A stretch of 64,000 nucleotides of DNA from Caldilineaceae bacterium (GCA_022842065.1 JALHQH010000061.1:1-64000), one strand, 5' to 3'. Shown: positions 24,337-33,662, counted from the stretch's first letter. Program-made: numbers and translations. The notes: generated from the sequence alone by a model not told the origin.

Positions 24337-25824
24337 ATGGCTCACGTACAGCAGACCATTGCCAAAAATACTGTGGTCCTCATGGGTTCGCAACTGACCA
24401 CCTGGACCCTTACCCTGTTGTTGACGATCTTCCTGCCGCGCTATTTGGGGCCGGCCGGCGTCGGCAAACTGCACTTTGCGACGGCACTGTGGATGGTGGT
24501 CGGGATTTTTGTCGCCTTTGGCACCGGGATGCTGCTCACCAAGGAGATTGCGCGCACCCCCCAGCGCACCACAGAATTGTTTAGTGCGGTTGTGGTGCTG
24601 CGGGTTGTTGTATTTTTTCTCGGTTTTGCGTTCACTGTTAGTTTACTACGTTGGCTCAATTACCCGGCTGATACGATTATGGTGGTCTGCATTATCGGGA
24701 TCGCCAATCTGATCGATCAATTCGCGACGGCGGCGCAAGCCACGCTCCAAGGCTTGGAACGTATGAGTGGCTTTTCCGTGGGCAACATCGTCGGCAAAAC
24801 AATTGACACCACGGTCGGTATCTTTTTGTTATTGAACGGCTGGGGCATTTATGCCATTGCCACATTGCTGATTCTCTCCACGGCGATTCGCTGTTCGATT
24901 CAATTTTTCTATCTAAAACGCCATCATGATCTGCGCTTTGCCTTTCGCAGCGCCATTGCCTTGCGGATGATGCGCGCTGGTCTGCCCTACCTCTTCTCCG
25001 GCATTTTTTTGGTCTGCTATCTACAGATGAACGTGATGATCATCTCGTTTTTGATCAGCGAACAGGCCGTCGGCTGGTATAGCGTTGCGGATCGGCTATT
25101 TAATACGCTGCTCTTTATCCCGACGGTCTTTATGATGGCCGTCTTTCCGGTCTTTTCTCGCATGAAACTGAGTAACACGCCTGCGCTCTATAAACTAATG
25201 GCGAAAAGCTTTGATGGCCTGCTTTTGTTGGGGGTGCCGATTGGCCTGGGGCTCACCATGGTGGCTGGTCCAATTGTCAACCTACTGTTTGGTGCCGAAT
25301 TTGTCAACAGTGGTCCCATCTTGGCGGTCTTGGGCATCTCCTTAATCTTTATGTACCAAAATGTATTATTAGGACAGTTTTTAATTGCGGTGGATAAACA
25401 GAATCAGTGGACCGTGGTGATGGCATTGGCCACGCTGCTTCTTGTGCTCCTTGATATTCTGTTGATTCCTTTGGCCCAACAGCGCTGGCAAAACGGTGCT
25501 ATCGGTGGCGCGCTTTCCTATGTGATCACCGAACTGGGGATGGTCATTGCCGGGCTCTGGTTGTTGCCAAAAGGGACACTGGGGTTGGGCAATCTCTGGT
25601 TTGCTGCGCGGGTGGGGGTGGCTGGTTTGGCCATGCTGCTCGTTATCTGGTGGTTAAGGGCTCACATGATTATGGTGCCAATTGCGGCTGGGGCGGCCGT
25701 CTACCTGGTCCTGGTCCTGGTGCTACGGGTAATTCCCAAAGCCGATCTCAAATTGCTACTCGAATCGGTTCAACAACTGCTGACGAAGCCGCAACGTAAC
25801 ACACCGGAAGCGATTCACAGTTAA
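24337..25824 (+). CDS. Polysaccharide flippase (Wzx/MATE-like)
   Basis: A 495-residue polytopic membrane protein with about 12-14 hydrophobic segments. It begins IAKNTVVLMGSQLTTWTLTLLLTIFLPRYLGPAGVG, the standard Wzx/RfbX opening (long quote split here by description only at the motif RYLGPAGVG). Charged residues are few and lie between helices. It follows the Wzz-like gene by 5 nt. It should flip lipid-linked repeat units across the membrane. The GTAACGAC-family repeat element follows its stop. Confidence 0.92.
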   Translation: MAHVQQTIAKNTVVLMGSQLTTWTLTLLLTIFLPRYLGPAGVGKLHFATALWMVVGIFVAFGTGMLLTKEIARTPQRTTELFSAVVVLRVVVFFLGFAFTVSLLRWLNYPADTIMVVCIIGIANLIDQFATAAQATLQGLERMSGFSVGNIVGKTIDTTVGIFLLLNGWGIYAIATLLILSTAIRCSIQFFYLKRHHDLRFAFRSAIALRMMRAGLPYLFSGIFLVCYLQMNVMIISFLISEQAVGWYSVADRLFNTLLFIPTVFMMAVFPVFSRMKLSNTPALYKLMAKSFDGLLLLGVPIGLGLTMVAGPIVNLLFGAEFVNSGPILAVLGISLIFMYQNVLLGQFLIAVDKQNQWTVVMALATLLLVLLDILLIPLAQQRWQNGAIGGALSYVITELGMVIAGLWLLPKGTLGLGNLWFAARVGVAGLAMLLVIWWLRAHMIMVPIAAGAAVYLVLVLVLRVIPKADLKLLLESVQQLLTKPQRNTPEAIHS

Positions 25825-26160
25825 TCTAATTAACCAAGCCACCCCACCCTAACCCTCCCCTGTTAAGGGAGGGAACTAGGGTCTCTCGGTCAGATCCCCT
25901 CCCTTAACAGGGGAGGGTTAGGGACACTGCCATTAAGTTACGCGACCTCACCCCTGGGGTCCCTTTGGGAACCTCTCCAACTTGGAGAGGGGAGCAATTC
26001 TCCCCTCTCCGGCGCGGAGAGGGGGTCAGGGGGTGAGGTAGATCAGCTCATCCTTACCTTAATCGCAGTGAGGGTTAGGGTGGGGTTAGTCGTTACAGTT
26101 ACTCTAACCAACCAACGACTAGCACTAACCGTTTCGTTTCAAAGTGAACAAGGGTTCGGC
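25825..26160. other. Non-coding gap occupied by a nested repeat element
   Basis: This 336-bp gap in an otherwise tight operon is filled by the element at 25833-26096. The frame 26068-26160 upstream of the CpsD-like gene reads through the element's right arm, so I do not count it as protein. Confidence 0.7.
25833..26096. repeat. GTAACGAC-family element, copy 1 (compound)
   Basis: Outer arms AACCAAGCCACCCC... and ...GGGGTTAGTCGTTAC enclose a perfect 27-bp inverted repeat (25847-25873 / 25897-25923) and a second CCTCACCCC...GGGGTGAGG hairpin (25946-26038 region). The outer arms and the inner 23-nt loop resemble those of the element at 54105-54207. This copy is longer because a second hairpin appears inserted. 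Confidence 0.75.
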
Positions 26161-26931
26161 ATGTTTGTCAGAGAACGTAAAAGATCAGCACTATACAAGA
26201 CGATGCCGTCGGCTGGGGCAACCTTCACCGCGGGGGCACAGCCGGGCGGTGAAGGTGCCTACTTATTACAACGGGCACAAGGTGAGCCACTCTATGCCTT
26301 TGCCGCCGGTACGATCAATGCCATTCGCTATATGACGACCCGGCTGATGGCTACCAATGAACTGCCAAAGCGCTGCGCGCTGGTCTCTGCGCTGCGCGAG
26401 GAGGGGGTAACCTATACGGCCTTAGCGCTGGCGCTTACCCTGGCCCATGATACCGAGCGGCGCGTCTGTTATCTGGATCTTAACTGGTGGTGGCCGGCGG
26501 CACGCTTGCGTGGGTTGCCGGCTGGTGAGCATAGTGTTGCAACGCTGCTAACCCGTGAATCAGCGTTGGCGGAAACCTTAATCCCGACCAATTATAGTAA
26601 TTTGTCATTGCTGCTGGCAGGTAATTTGCCAGCAGCGCAACGGCCGGTGGTGGCCCGCAGTAGCACTTTGCCGGCCTTGCTTGCACAAGTAAGCGAACAA
26701 TTTGACCACCTGATCCTGGATATTCCGGCCATTTTGACGACAAGTGATGCGATTCCCTTGACCTCGCTTGGCGATGCTGCCTGCGTGGTCGTGCGGCATG
26801 GCGTTAGCACAAGCCAGCTCACGCGACAGGCGCTACAACAGATCGACCATGTGCCAACTTTGGGGGTGATCCTAAATCGCACGCAATCGCAAACGCCGGC
26901 GTGGTTGCTCAAGTGGATCGGGCAGGAATAG
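26161..26931 (+). CDS. CpsD/CapB-like ATPase with a degenerate P-loop
   Basis: A 256-residue P-loop-type protein of the bacterial tyrosine kinase/ParA-MinD-like family. The Walker A region reads SALREEGVTYTA (76-87), where active members have a GKT/GKS, so the key lysine is missing. Walker A-prime is VCYLDLN (102-108), and the Walker B-like strand is HLILDIP (183-189). The C-terminus has no tyrosine cluster. ATG 26161 is preferred because the upstream frame (from 26068) lies in a repeat. It normally would partner a Wzz-type co-polymerase to control polymer length; with a degenerate P-loop it may bind but not hydrolyse ATP. Confidence 0.75.
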   Translation: MFVRERKRSALYKTMPSAGATFTAGAQPGGEGAYLLQRAQGEPLYAFAAGTINAIRYMTTRLMATNELPKRCALVSALREEGVTYTALALALTLAHDTERRVCYLDLNWWWPAARLRGLPAGEHSVATLLTRESALAETLIPTNYSNLSLLLAGNLPAAQRPVVARSSTLPALLAQVSEQFDHLILDIPAILTTSDAIPLTSLGDAACVVVRHGVSTSQLTRQALQQIDHVPTLGVILNRTQSQTPAWLLKWIGQE

Positions 26932-26938
26932 GGTCGCG

Positions 26939-27085
26939 ATGGAACTGTTCATGCTCTTTTTGATTGTCTGTTTTGCGGTTGGCTTGGGCACAACGCCTGC
27001 CAATCGCGGCCGCCAGGTTGGCCTGGTCGCCAGTATGGTGGTTTTGATGACGGTGCTCTATTACTTTGTGGGTCAACTCATCTAG
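26939..27085 (+). CDS. Small membrane protein, 48 residues
   Basis: A short frame with two hydrophobic segments (1-16 and 28-47), separated by a basic turn TTPANRGRQ. It starts 7 nt after the CpsD-like stop and ends 48 nt before the GH44 gene. The pattern (turn positive, two helices) and position favour a real small membrane protein. I know no family. The start codon is ATG; an upstream GGGTCGCG provides only a weak ribosome site. Confidence 0.5.
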   Translation: MELFMLFLIVCFAVGLGTTPANRGRQVGLVASMVVLMTVLYYFVGQLI

Positions 27086-27133
27086 AGGCTATCCGTATCT
27101 TCATTGCCGCCAACCTTTACCGGATAGGTTTTC

Positions 27134-29461
27134 ATGTTGCCGTTGACTGTTACAAATGTGCGTAAACGATTAACGCTGGGGCTGTTGCTTTTCGTCTGTT
27201 TGAACCTGGCGTGCAGTTCGCTTTTTTCTGCTGCATCGTCGCTACGCCAAACCGAACCGACGCCAAGCAGCGAAAGCGTTGCCGCCCAGCGCAGAACTGA
27301 GACAAAGGCCGAGACAGATACTGTTGCGCCTGCGGCGGCTGTTTTAGTCGCCACCCCAACCCCTAGCGCTGTTGACGCTGGTTTGGTTGCTGACCCAGCA
27401 AGGGCTGCAACCGCCCCTTTCGGTGCAGAAATAGCCACCCGTTCGATCTACACGGGCGCGCTGGCTTCGGGGTGGGTAAACTGGTCTTGGGATGCCGGGA
27501 TTGACTTTGCCGGGGCCGCCACCGATGGCGCTGCCGCCCTTGCCGTGACTTATCAGGCCGCATGGGGCGCACTCTATTTGCATAGTGATGCGGCCATCGC
27601 TGCCACTGCTTTTGACTACTTACGCTTTCGAATTCATGGGGGCGCAACCGGTGGTCAGCATCTAGTAATCGCCCTGGCCGATGCCGGGGGCGCGTTTCAA
27701 CCGACAGGCATGGCGGTTTCAGCCGCCGCCAATGCCTGGCAAACCATTGAAGTACCCCTGGCCGCGGCCGGCAATCTCACCCACATCACGGGGATTGCCT
27801 GGCAAGAGGCCAGAGGCGAAACACAGCCGACCTTTTATCTCGATAAGATCGAGTTGGTGGACATCAGCCTGCCGCCCACACCTACGCCGGTCCCCGTTGC
27901 GGGTCCTGCGCTCCGTGTCGATGCTTCCACCCCATTACGTATGATTCGCCCAGAGATCTATGGGATTAACTTTGCCGACGAAGCACTGGCAAAGGAGCTT
28001 GCGTTACCTGTCCGCCGCTGGGGTGGTAATGGCACCACCCGCTATAACTGGCAGATCGACACGGCAAGTCATACGAGCGACTGGTTTTTTGAGAACATAC
28101 CAAAAGAGAATAGTAATGAAGCGTTATTGCCCGTCGGTTCGGCTGCTGATCAATTTGTCGAACAGGATCGGCGGACGGGCACCAAGAGTCTGTTAACCAT
28201 GCCGCTCATTGGCTGGACGCCCAAAAGCCGTGAGATCAGTTGTGGCTTTAGTGTCGCCAAGTATGGGCCACAACAAGCGGTTGATCCGTGGCGTACAGAC
28301 TGTGGCAATGGCATCGATCCGACCGGTGAATTGATCCGTGGTAACGATCCAAGGGACACCAGCGTGCCGATTGATGAGCGTTTTGTGGAAGCCTGGCTAC
28401 AACACTTGATCGGGCGCTTCGGTCGGGCAGATGCAGGTGGCGTCGCCTACTACAGCTTGGACAACGAGCCAATGCTCTGGCATGAGACCCACCGGGATGT
28501 GCATCCGGAACCGCTCAGTTACGACGAATTGCGCGATCTGACCTACCGCTATGGGGCGACGATCAAGCGGGTCGATCCAACGGCGCAGACCGTCGGGCCG
28601 GCCTTCTGGGGCTGGACTGCCTACTTTTACTCCGCCCTTGATCGGGCGGCTGGTGACAGTTGGTGGAATCGTGCCCCCGATCGGAATGCGCATGGGGGCT
28701 TGCCGCTGACGGCCTGGTATCTGGCCCAAATGCAAGCGTACGAAGCGATGCATGGGGTGCGCCTGCTGGACTATCTGGATCTGCATTACTATCCCCAGGC
28801 AACGGGGGTTGCCCTGGGGACCGCCGGCAACAGTGAAACCCAACTGCTGCGGCTGCGAAGTACCCGTTCGCTCTGGGATCCCACCTATGTGGACGAGAGC
28901 TGGATCGGGGAGTCGGTGCAATTGATTCGGCGCATGCGGGCCTGGGTCGATGAGTATTACCCCGGTACAAAGCTGGCGATCAGTGAATATAATTGGGGTG
29001 GGCTAGAGCACATAAATGGTGCACTGGCCCAAGCCGAAGTGTTGGGCATCTTTGGTCGTGAAGGGTTGGATATGGCGATGTTGTGGGACCCGTTGGCGGG
29101 TGATGCCCCTTACGCCTATGCTTTCCGGCTCTATCGCAACTATGATGGCCAGGGCAGCCAATTTGGGGAAATGAGCCTGGCCGCCGAGAGCACCGATCCG
29201 GCGCAACTGGCGATCTATGCCGCCCGCCGCAGCGGTGATCAAGCCGTGACGGTACTGGTAATTAATAAAAATCAAGGGCCTTTGCGCACCAAGCTGACGA
29301 TTAGTGGATTGGGTCGCGCAGGTAGCGCAGCCGTTTATCAATATAGCAGCGACGCATTAAACGAGATCATCCGCTTGCCCGATCAACCGTTTGCTGCCGA
29401 CGGCACTTTTGAGACAATTGTCGCCGGCCAGGCCCTAACTTTATACGTGATTCAACCTTAG
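27134..29461 (+). CDS. GH44-type glycoside hydrolase lipoprotein
   Basis: A 775-residue exported lipoprotein. The lipobox LNLAC places Cys27 as the lipidation site. A Ser/Thr/Ala linker precedes a jelly-roll carbohydrate-binding-like domain (about 100-245, ending FYLDKIELVDI) and a TPTP linker. The GH44 catalytic domain begins about 262. RRWGGNGTTRYNWQ is the family signature; the acid/base is E445 in SLDNEPMLWH and the nucleophile E618 in AISEYNWG. GH44 enzymes cleave beta-1,4-glucans such as xyloglucan or cellulose derivatives. Inside a polysaccharide locus it probably trims or releases the locus's own polymer. Confidence 0.9.
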   Translation: MLPLTVTNVRKRLTLGLLLFVCLNLACSSLFSAASSLRQTEPTPSSESVAAQRRTETKAETDTVAPAAAVLVATPTPSAVDAGLVADPARAATAPFGAEIATRSIYTGALASGWVNWSWDAGIDFAGAATDGAAALAVTYQAAWGALYLHSDAAIAATAFDYLRFRIHGGATGGQHLVIALADAGGAFQPTGMAVSAAANAWQTIEVPLAAAGNLTHITGIAWQEARGETQPTFYLDKIELVDISLPPTPTPVPVAGPALRVDASTPLRMIRPEIYGINFADEALAKELALPVRRWGGNGTTRYNWQIDTASHTSDWFFENIPKENSNEALLPVGSAADQFVEQDRRTGTKSLLTMPLIGWTPKSREISCGFSVAKYGPQQAVDPWRTDCGNGIDPTGELIRGNDPRDTSVPIDERFVEAWLQHLIGRFGRADAGGVAYYSLDNEPMLWHETHRDVHPEPLSYDELRDLTYRYGATIKRVDPTAQTVGPAFWGWTAYFYSALDRAAGDSWWNRAPDRNAHGGLPLTAWYLAQMQAYEAMHGVRLLDYLDLHYYPQATGVALGTAGNSETQLLRLRSTRSLWDPTYVDESWIGESVQLIRRMRAWVDEYYPGTKLAISEYNWGGLEHINGALAQAEVLGIFGREGLDMAMLWDPLAGDAPYAYAFRLYRNYDGQGSQFGEMSLAAESTDPAQLAIYAARRSGDQAVTVLVINKNQGPLRTKLTISGLGRAGSAAVYQYSSDALNEIIRLPDQPFAADGTFETIVAGQALTLYVIQP

Positions 29462-29486
29462 TCGCCATACACGAGAATGGCGGACG

Positions 29487-29534
29487 GTAACAGTTAGCCT
29501 TTGCGCTGATTGCGCGACGCACGCTAACCGTTAC
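29487..29534. repeat. Inverted repeat with GCGACGCACGCT core
   Basis: GTAACAGTTAGC (29487-29498) and GCTAACCGTTAC (29523-29534) are complementary with one mismatch. The spacer end GCGACGCACGCT also occurs in the right arm of the hairpin at 61-126. It lies in the 88-bp gap between GH44 and the polymerase gene. Confidence 0.55.
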
Positions 29535-29549
29535 ACATTAACGATCATT

Positions 29550-31103
29550 ATGATGCAAACCTTTGCCGGCCCGTCACAATGGGCAACTGTAACCTATCAG
29601 CTGCAACGGCAGACGCGCTATCGGCGGCTCTGGTTGATTGCGATCTTGGGGTTGGCTGCGGTCACGGCATTGGTCATGGCCGTGAGTGGTCCGACGCCGC
29701 TACCCATTGGGGCCGGCCTCTTTCTGGCCACCGTGGCGGCCATCTATTATCAACCGCGCTACGGTCTCTATTTTATGCTTTTTTGCTCGCTCGTTGGTGA
29801 TAGTGTGCTGCTCTATTCCTATCCCTTTACCAAGAACTTATCGAGCGTCGAATCGCTGCTCTATATTAGTGATGCGCTGATTTTTAGTCCACTTGAGCTT
29901 TACCTGTTGCTCACCGTCGTCATCTGGTTGGGCAAAGCAACCATGCAACGGCGGCTAAAGTTTCAGACTGGCCCGCTCTTTTGGCCGACGCTGGCCTTTA
30001 TGCTCTTGCAGGTCGGGGGCTTGGTCTATGGCTTGGGGACGGGGGGCAGTGTGAATGTGGCGCTGTGGGAATCGCGGGCGATCTTTTACCTGCCCATCCT
30101 GCTGGTGCTGGTCAGTAATCTGATTACCGAACGGGCCCATGTGATGGCGCTGATCTGGACCATCATGATTGCCCTTTTGATTGAAGGCATCATCGGCATC
30201 ATCATCTTTATGACCCGCCATCATGGTAGCCTGGCGGGCGTGGAATCGATTACCGAGCACTCGGCTGCGATTCACATGAATACGCTCTTTGTCCTGCTGC
30301 TGGCGAGCTGGCTCTTTGGCGCAGACGCAACCAAGCGCTTCGGCTTGCTTTTGATGATGCCGCCGGTGTTGGTCACTTATATCATTACGCAGCGCCGGGC
30401 CGCGTTTGTTGGCTTGGGGATTGTCATCTTCTTGCTGGCTGTGATTTTTCATCGACTGCAGCGCCGGCTCTTTTGGATTGTCATGCCGATCCTTGCCGTG
30501 GTTGGGCTGCTCTATCTGGCTGCTTTTTGGAATAGCAATAGCGCCCTTGGTTTTATGGCCAGTGCCGTCAAGTCGATTGTGGCCCCGGATGCCGGTAGCG
30601 CTGATGAATCTTCCAATCTCTATCGGGTATTGGAGAATATTAATATCGCCAGCACGATTCATGATGCGCCGGTCACCGGCGTTGGCTATGGGCAGAAGTT
30701 TCATATCTTGGTGCCGATGCCGGATATCAGCTTCTTTGTCTGGTGGGAATATATTGTCCACAACTCGATCTTTTGGATTTGGTTGAAGAGTGGCCTGTTA
30801 GGCTTTCTCGCCGTGCTCTTTTTGGCCGGCTACAGTGTCATGCGCGGGGCCGCCACAGTCTGGCAGATGCCGGATCCTGATCTGCAGGCGGTTGCCTTTA
30901 CCATCGCGGCCTATCTGTTGATGCACTTTGTTTATGCCTATGTCGATATGTCTTGGGATGGCCAGAGCATGTTGTATGTGGGCACAGCTTTGGGGTTGAT
31001 CGGCGTGTTGGAACGCCTGATCAAGTTGCCGCAAGCCGTGCCGGCCACCATCCAACGGCTGCGTCGCCCAGCCCAACCAGCGGAGCAGATCGACTATGCA
31101 TAA
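29550..31103 (+). CDS. O-antigen polymerase/ligase-like membrane protein (Wzy-like)
   Basis: A 517-residue polytopic protein with about 11-12 transmembrane segments. A large periplasmic loop around residues 340-400 carries SSNLYRVLENINIASTIHDAP, VTGVGYGQKFH and PHNS-like HNSIFWIWLKSGLLG, the pattern of the Wzy_C/O-antigen ligase superfamily. It overlaps the acyltransferase by 8 nt. It would polymerise repeat units delivered by the flippase at 24337. The ligase role cannot be excluded, but the locus otherwise lacks a polymerase. Confidence 0.87.
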   Translation: MMQTFAGPSQWATVTYQLQRQTRYRRLWLIAILGLAAVTALVMAVSGPTPLPIGAGLFLATVAAIYYQPRYGLYFMLFCSLVGDSVLLYSYPFTKNLSSVESLLYISDALIFSPLELYLLLTVVIWLGKATMQRRLKFQTGPLFWPTLAFMLLQVGGLVYGLGTGGSVNVALWESRAIFYLPILLVLVSNLITERAHVMALIWTIMIALLIEGIIGIIIFMTRHHGSLAGVESITEHSAAIHMNTLFVLLLASWLFGADATKRFGLLLMMPPVLVTYIITQRRAAFVGLGIVIFLLAVIFHRLQRRLFWIVMPILAVVGLLYLAAFWNSNSALGFMASAVKSIVAPDAGSADESSNLYRVLENINIASTIHDAPVTGVGYGQKFHILVPMPDISFFVWWEYIVHNSIFWIWLKSGLLGFLAVLFLAGYSVMRGAATVWQMPDPDLQAVAFTIAAYLLMHFVYAYVDMSWDGQSMLYVGTALGLIGVLERLIKLPQAVPATIQRLRRPAQPAEQIDYA

Positions 31104-31713
31104 GTTGCGCCAGGTATTGCGGGAAGAGCTGGAGGGGGTTCATGGCCGTTGGCTGCTGGCCCAGGCCGCATTGGCACTGTTGCCCCCCTTTGTCGGCAGC
31201 CGTCTACGGGTGCGTGTGCTGCGGTTGGCTGGTTTTCGCATCGGTCATGGCACGGTGCTGTGGGGCACGCCCACCATTCTGGGCAGCGGTGATCTCTATC
31301 CCCGGCTGCAAATTGGCCGTGACTGTTGGGTGAATGTGGGCTGTCTCTTTGATCTCAATGCGCCCATTATGCTTGGCGACCGGGTTGCCCTCGGCCAACA
31401 GGTGATGATTCTGACCAACACGCATCGAATTGGCGAGCAGGCGCGGCGGGCCGGCAGTTTAGCTGCCCTGCCGGTGCAGATCGAAGACGGGGCCTGGTTG
31501 AGCACCCGCTGTACCATTTTGCCGGGCGTGACAGTGGGGGCCGGGGCGGTGGTCGCGGCGGGTGCCGTCGTCACCCGCTCGGTGCCGCCCCACACGATGG
31601 TGGGGGGGATTCCAGCCCAGCCTATTCGCGAATTACCCATCGATGACCCGCTCGATCGACTGGCGGCAACGCCGGGGCCAGGTCGGTGGCAAGGTGAACG
31701 GTTACCTGTCTAG
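31096..31713 (+). CDS. Hexapeptide-repeat (left-handed beta-helix) acyltransferase
   Basis: A 205-residue cytoplasmic acetyltransferase of the CysE/WbbJ/NodL type. Isoleucine/valine-initiated hexapeptides begin near GRDCWVNVGCLFDLN (about 74-88). The catalytic histidine is in LTNTHRIG (about 112-119), and TILPGVTVGAGAVVAAGAVV (about 139-158) is the late coil. It probably O-acetylates sugars of the repeat unit or its precursor. The start overlaps the polymerase end, so translation is coupled. Confidence 0.9.
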   Translation: MHKLRQVLREELEGVHGRWLLAQAALALLPPFVGSRLRVRVLRLAGFRIGHGTVLWGTPTILGSGDLYPRLQIGRDCWVNVGCLFDLNAPIMLGDRVALGQQVMILTNTHRIGEQARRAGSLAALPVQIEDGAWLSTRCTILPGVTVGAGAVVAAGAVVTRSVPPHTMVGGIPAQPIRELPIDDPLDRLAATPGPGRWQGERLPV

Positions 31714-31785
31714 CCCTGAATGGATTAACTTATGACTGAACGTTTCGCGGTAAGTAACATGCACAAGCCTTGGGAGAGAAGTACG

Positions 31786-32793
31786 ATGCCTGATGTGAGT
31801 ATTGTCCTGCCCACCTATAATCGCCGGCTGCAGTTGCAGCAGGTGTTGGTTGGGTTGGAACGGCAAAGCTACCCGGCCAGCAAATTTGAAGTGATTGTGA
31901 TTTCCGATGGTTCGACTGATGGCACCAATGAGTATCTGCACGCGCTACGGGAGCAGAGTCAACTGACGCTCAATGTGGTCGTTCAGGCGAATCAAGGGCC
32001 TTCCGCTGCACGGAACTCGGGCATTCACCAGGCGGCGGGTACGATCGTACTCTTCCTTGATGATGATGTTGTGCCGGTGCCTGACTTAATTGCCCAGCAC
32101 ATGGCCACCCATGCCCAATTCAGCGACGATGTCGTCGTGATCGGCCCCATGTTAACCCCACGCGACTTTGATATGAAGCCCTGGGTGCGCTGGGAACAGG
32201 CGATGTTGGACAAACAATATGCGGATACAGCCGCGGCCCATTGGGAATCGAGCGCCCGTAAGTTTTATACCGGCAATGCCTCGCTGGCCCGGCGTCATCT
32301 GCTCGATGCCAACGGCTTTGATACCAACTTCCGGCGCTCGGAAGATGTGGAACTGGCCTATCGGCTGGCCGAACAAGGGATTAAGTTTGTCTTTAATCCC
32401 CATGCCATCGGCTATCACTATGCCGAACGCAGCTTTGCTTCCTGGCTCCAGACGCCCTATCAGTATGGGCGCAACGATGTCATCTGTGCGCGTGACAAGG
32501 GGCACAGTTGGTTGCTCCCGACGATTGGCCGCGAGTTTCACAGCCGCCATTCCTTTACCAAGCTGTTGACGCGCCTGTGCCTTTCCCGGCGCACAACCAA
32601 TGCCGCGGCCATCACCCTCTTGCGCCATGTGGCAGCGGTTGGTAGCCTGGTCGGTTGGGAATGGTTGCCGCAACGCGCGTATAGTGGCATCTTTAATTTG
32701 CGCCATTATCAGGGCGTAACCGATGAATTGGGGGGACGACAGCAGTTCTTCCGCCTGGTGGCGCAATCCGCTGAAGTGGGCGAACTAGGCTGA
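31786..32793 (+). CDS. Family 2 glycosyltransferase
   Basis: A 335-residue GT-A-fold glycosyltransferase. VSIVLPTYNRRLQLQ opens the nucleotide-binding fold; the metal site is FLDDDVVPV, and the acceptor region carries GNASLARR and EDVELAYRL. ATG 31786 has GGGAGAGAA upstream and starts right at the GT fold; an ATG at 31732 is an alternative adding 18 residues. It probably adds one sugar to the lipid-linked repeat unit. Confidence 0.88.
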   Translation: MPDVSIVLPTYNRRLQLQQVLVGLERQSYPASKFEVIVISDGSTDGTNEYLHALREQSQLTLNVVVQANQGPSAARNSGIHQAAGTIVLFLDDDVVPVPDLIAQHMATHAQFSDDVVVIGPMLTPRDFDMKPWVRWEQAMLDKQYADTAAAHWESSARKFYTGNASLARRHLLDANGFDTNFRRSEDVELAYRLAEQGIKFVFNPHAIGYHYAERSFASWLQTPYQYGRNDVICARDKGHSWLLPTIGREFHSRHSFTKLLTRLCLSRRTTNAAAITLLRHVAAVGSLVGWEWLPQRAYSGIFNLRHYQGVTDELGGRQQFFRLVAQSAEVGELG

Positions 32794-32885
32794 ACAAGCG
32801 TTATCCCGTGATTGTTTTGAAAACCACATGTTTGAGCGTTAGTGCCATAAAATCTCGGTTTTCAAACAGAGCAGAGTATTTATCC

Positions 32886-33653
32886 ATGATTCGTCGCTTT
32901 ACTTATTGTCTGTTCGTGACCGGTTGGCTCTTGTCTGCCTGCACATCGACCCCTACATCGCTCCCTCCGCTGCCGACCGTTATGCCGATCTTTCAAGCCG
33001 ATGCATCGCCAACGGCGACGCCGCTAGTCTCCGCCTTACCAGTTGCGGCACTGCCCGCCGGCGCGGCGGTAAACGCCGCAACGTACCGGGCGGTCTATCT
33101 CTATGATGAAGGGTTGGCAGCGCCGTGGTCGTTGGATTTTACCCAGAATATGCGGGTCGATCAACTGGATACCAGCCACTGGTTTGAGGTACTTGACAGT
33201 GCCAGCGGGCAAGATGTGGGGGCGGTGACCTTAGCCGTAACCCCGGAAAAGGCCTGGGGCGAGCTCTATTTTACCCTGCGCCCCACCGTCACTGTTGGCT
33301 ATCTGCGCGAGGATGTCCAGGGCATCAGCTTCTGGCTCAACAGTGGGGATGGTTATCTGAGCAACGATGCGCTGGTGGTCACAGTCGTCGGCAGCAATGA
33401 GCAGATCTATTGGTCTGCGGCGGATACATCGGCCTTGACCGAAGTGGGGTATTTCCCCGAAATTCCGCTCTACGACCTGGCGATTAACGATGCGATCCCA
33501 CCTGATACCTGGGTGCATGTGATCTTATCGATGGATAAATTGCTCTTTGGGCCAGATTATCGTTATGTAACGGGGATTTATCTGAAGAACAAGTCGTTTT
33601 ATGAAAACACGTTTTACATTGACAAGCTAGCGCTGTTGGTTACAGAAAAATAG
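32886..33653 (+). CDS. Lipoprotein with carbohydrate-binding-like jelly roll
   Basis: A 255-residue lipoprotein. The N-terminus MIRRFTYCLFVTGWLLSAC contains a lipobox with Cys19. A Pro/Thr linker leads to a jelly-roll domain (about 85-255). The closing strand FYIDKLALLV parallels FYLDKIELV in the N-terminal domain of the GH44 lipoprotein of this locus, so the two may be homologous carbohydrate-binding modules. An earlier in-frame start (32808) would place the lipobox too deep. It presumably binds the exported polymer at the cell surface. Confidence 0.75.
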   Translation: MIRRFTYCLFVTGWLLSACTSTPTSLPPLPTVMPIFQADASPTATPLVSALPVAALPAGAAVNAATYRAVYLYDEGLAAPWSLDFTQNMRVDQLDTSHWFEVLDSASGQDVGAVTLAVTPEKAWGELYFTLRPTVTVGYLREDVQGISFWLNSGDGYLSNDALVVTVVGSNEQIYWSAADTSALTEVGYFPEIPLYDLAINDAIPPDTWVHVILSMDKLLFGPDYRYVTGIYLKNKSFYENTFYIDKLALLVTEK

Positions 33654-33662
33654 AGGCAGTTT

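Noticed and set aside
26068..26160. Longer N-terminus for the CpsD-like protein
   Set aside because: This part is encoded by the right end of the GTAACGAC-family repeat and has no family similarity.
29955..30761. 268-codon leftward frame opposite the Wzy-like gene
   Set aside because: It is antisense to transmembrane helices, giving a His/Asp/Arg-rich translation with no family and no ribosome site.
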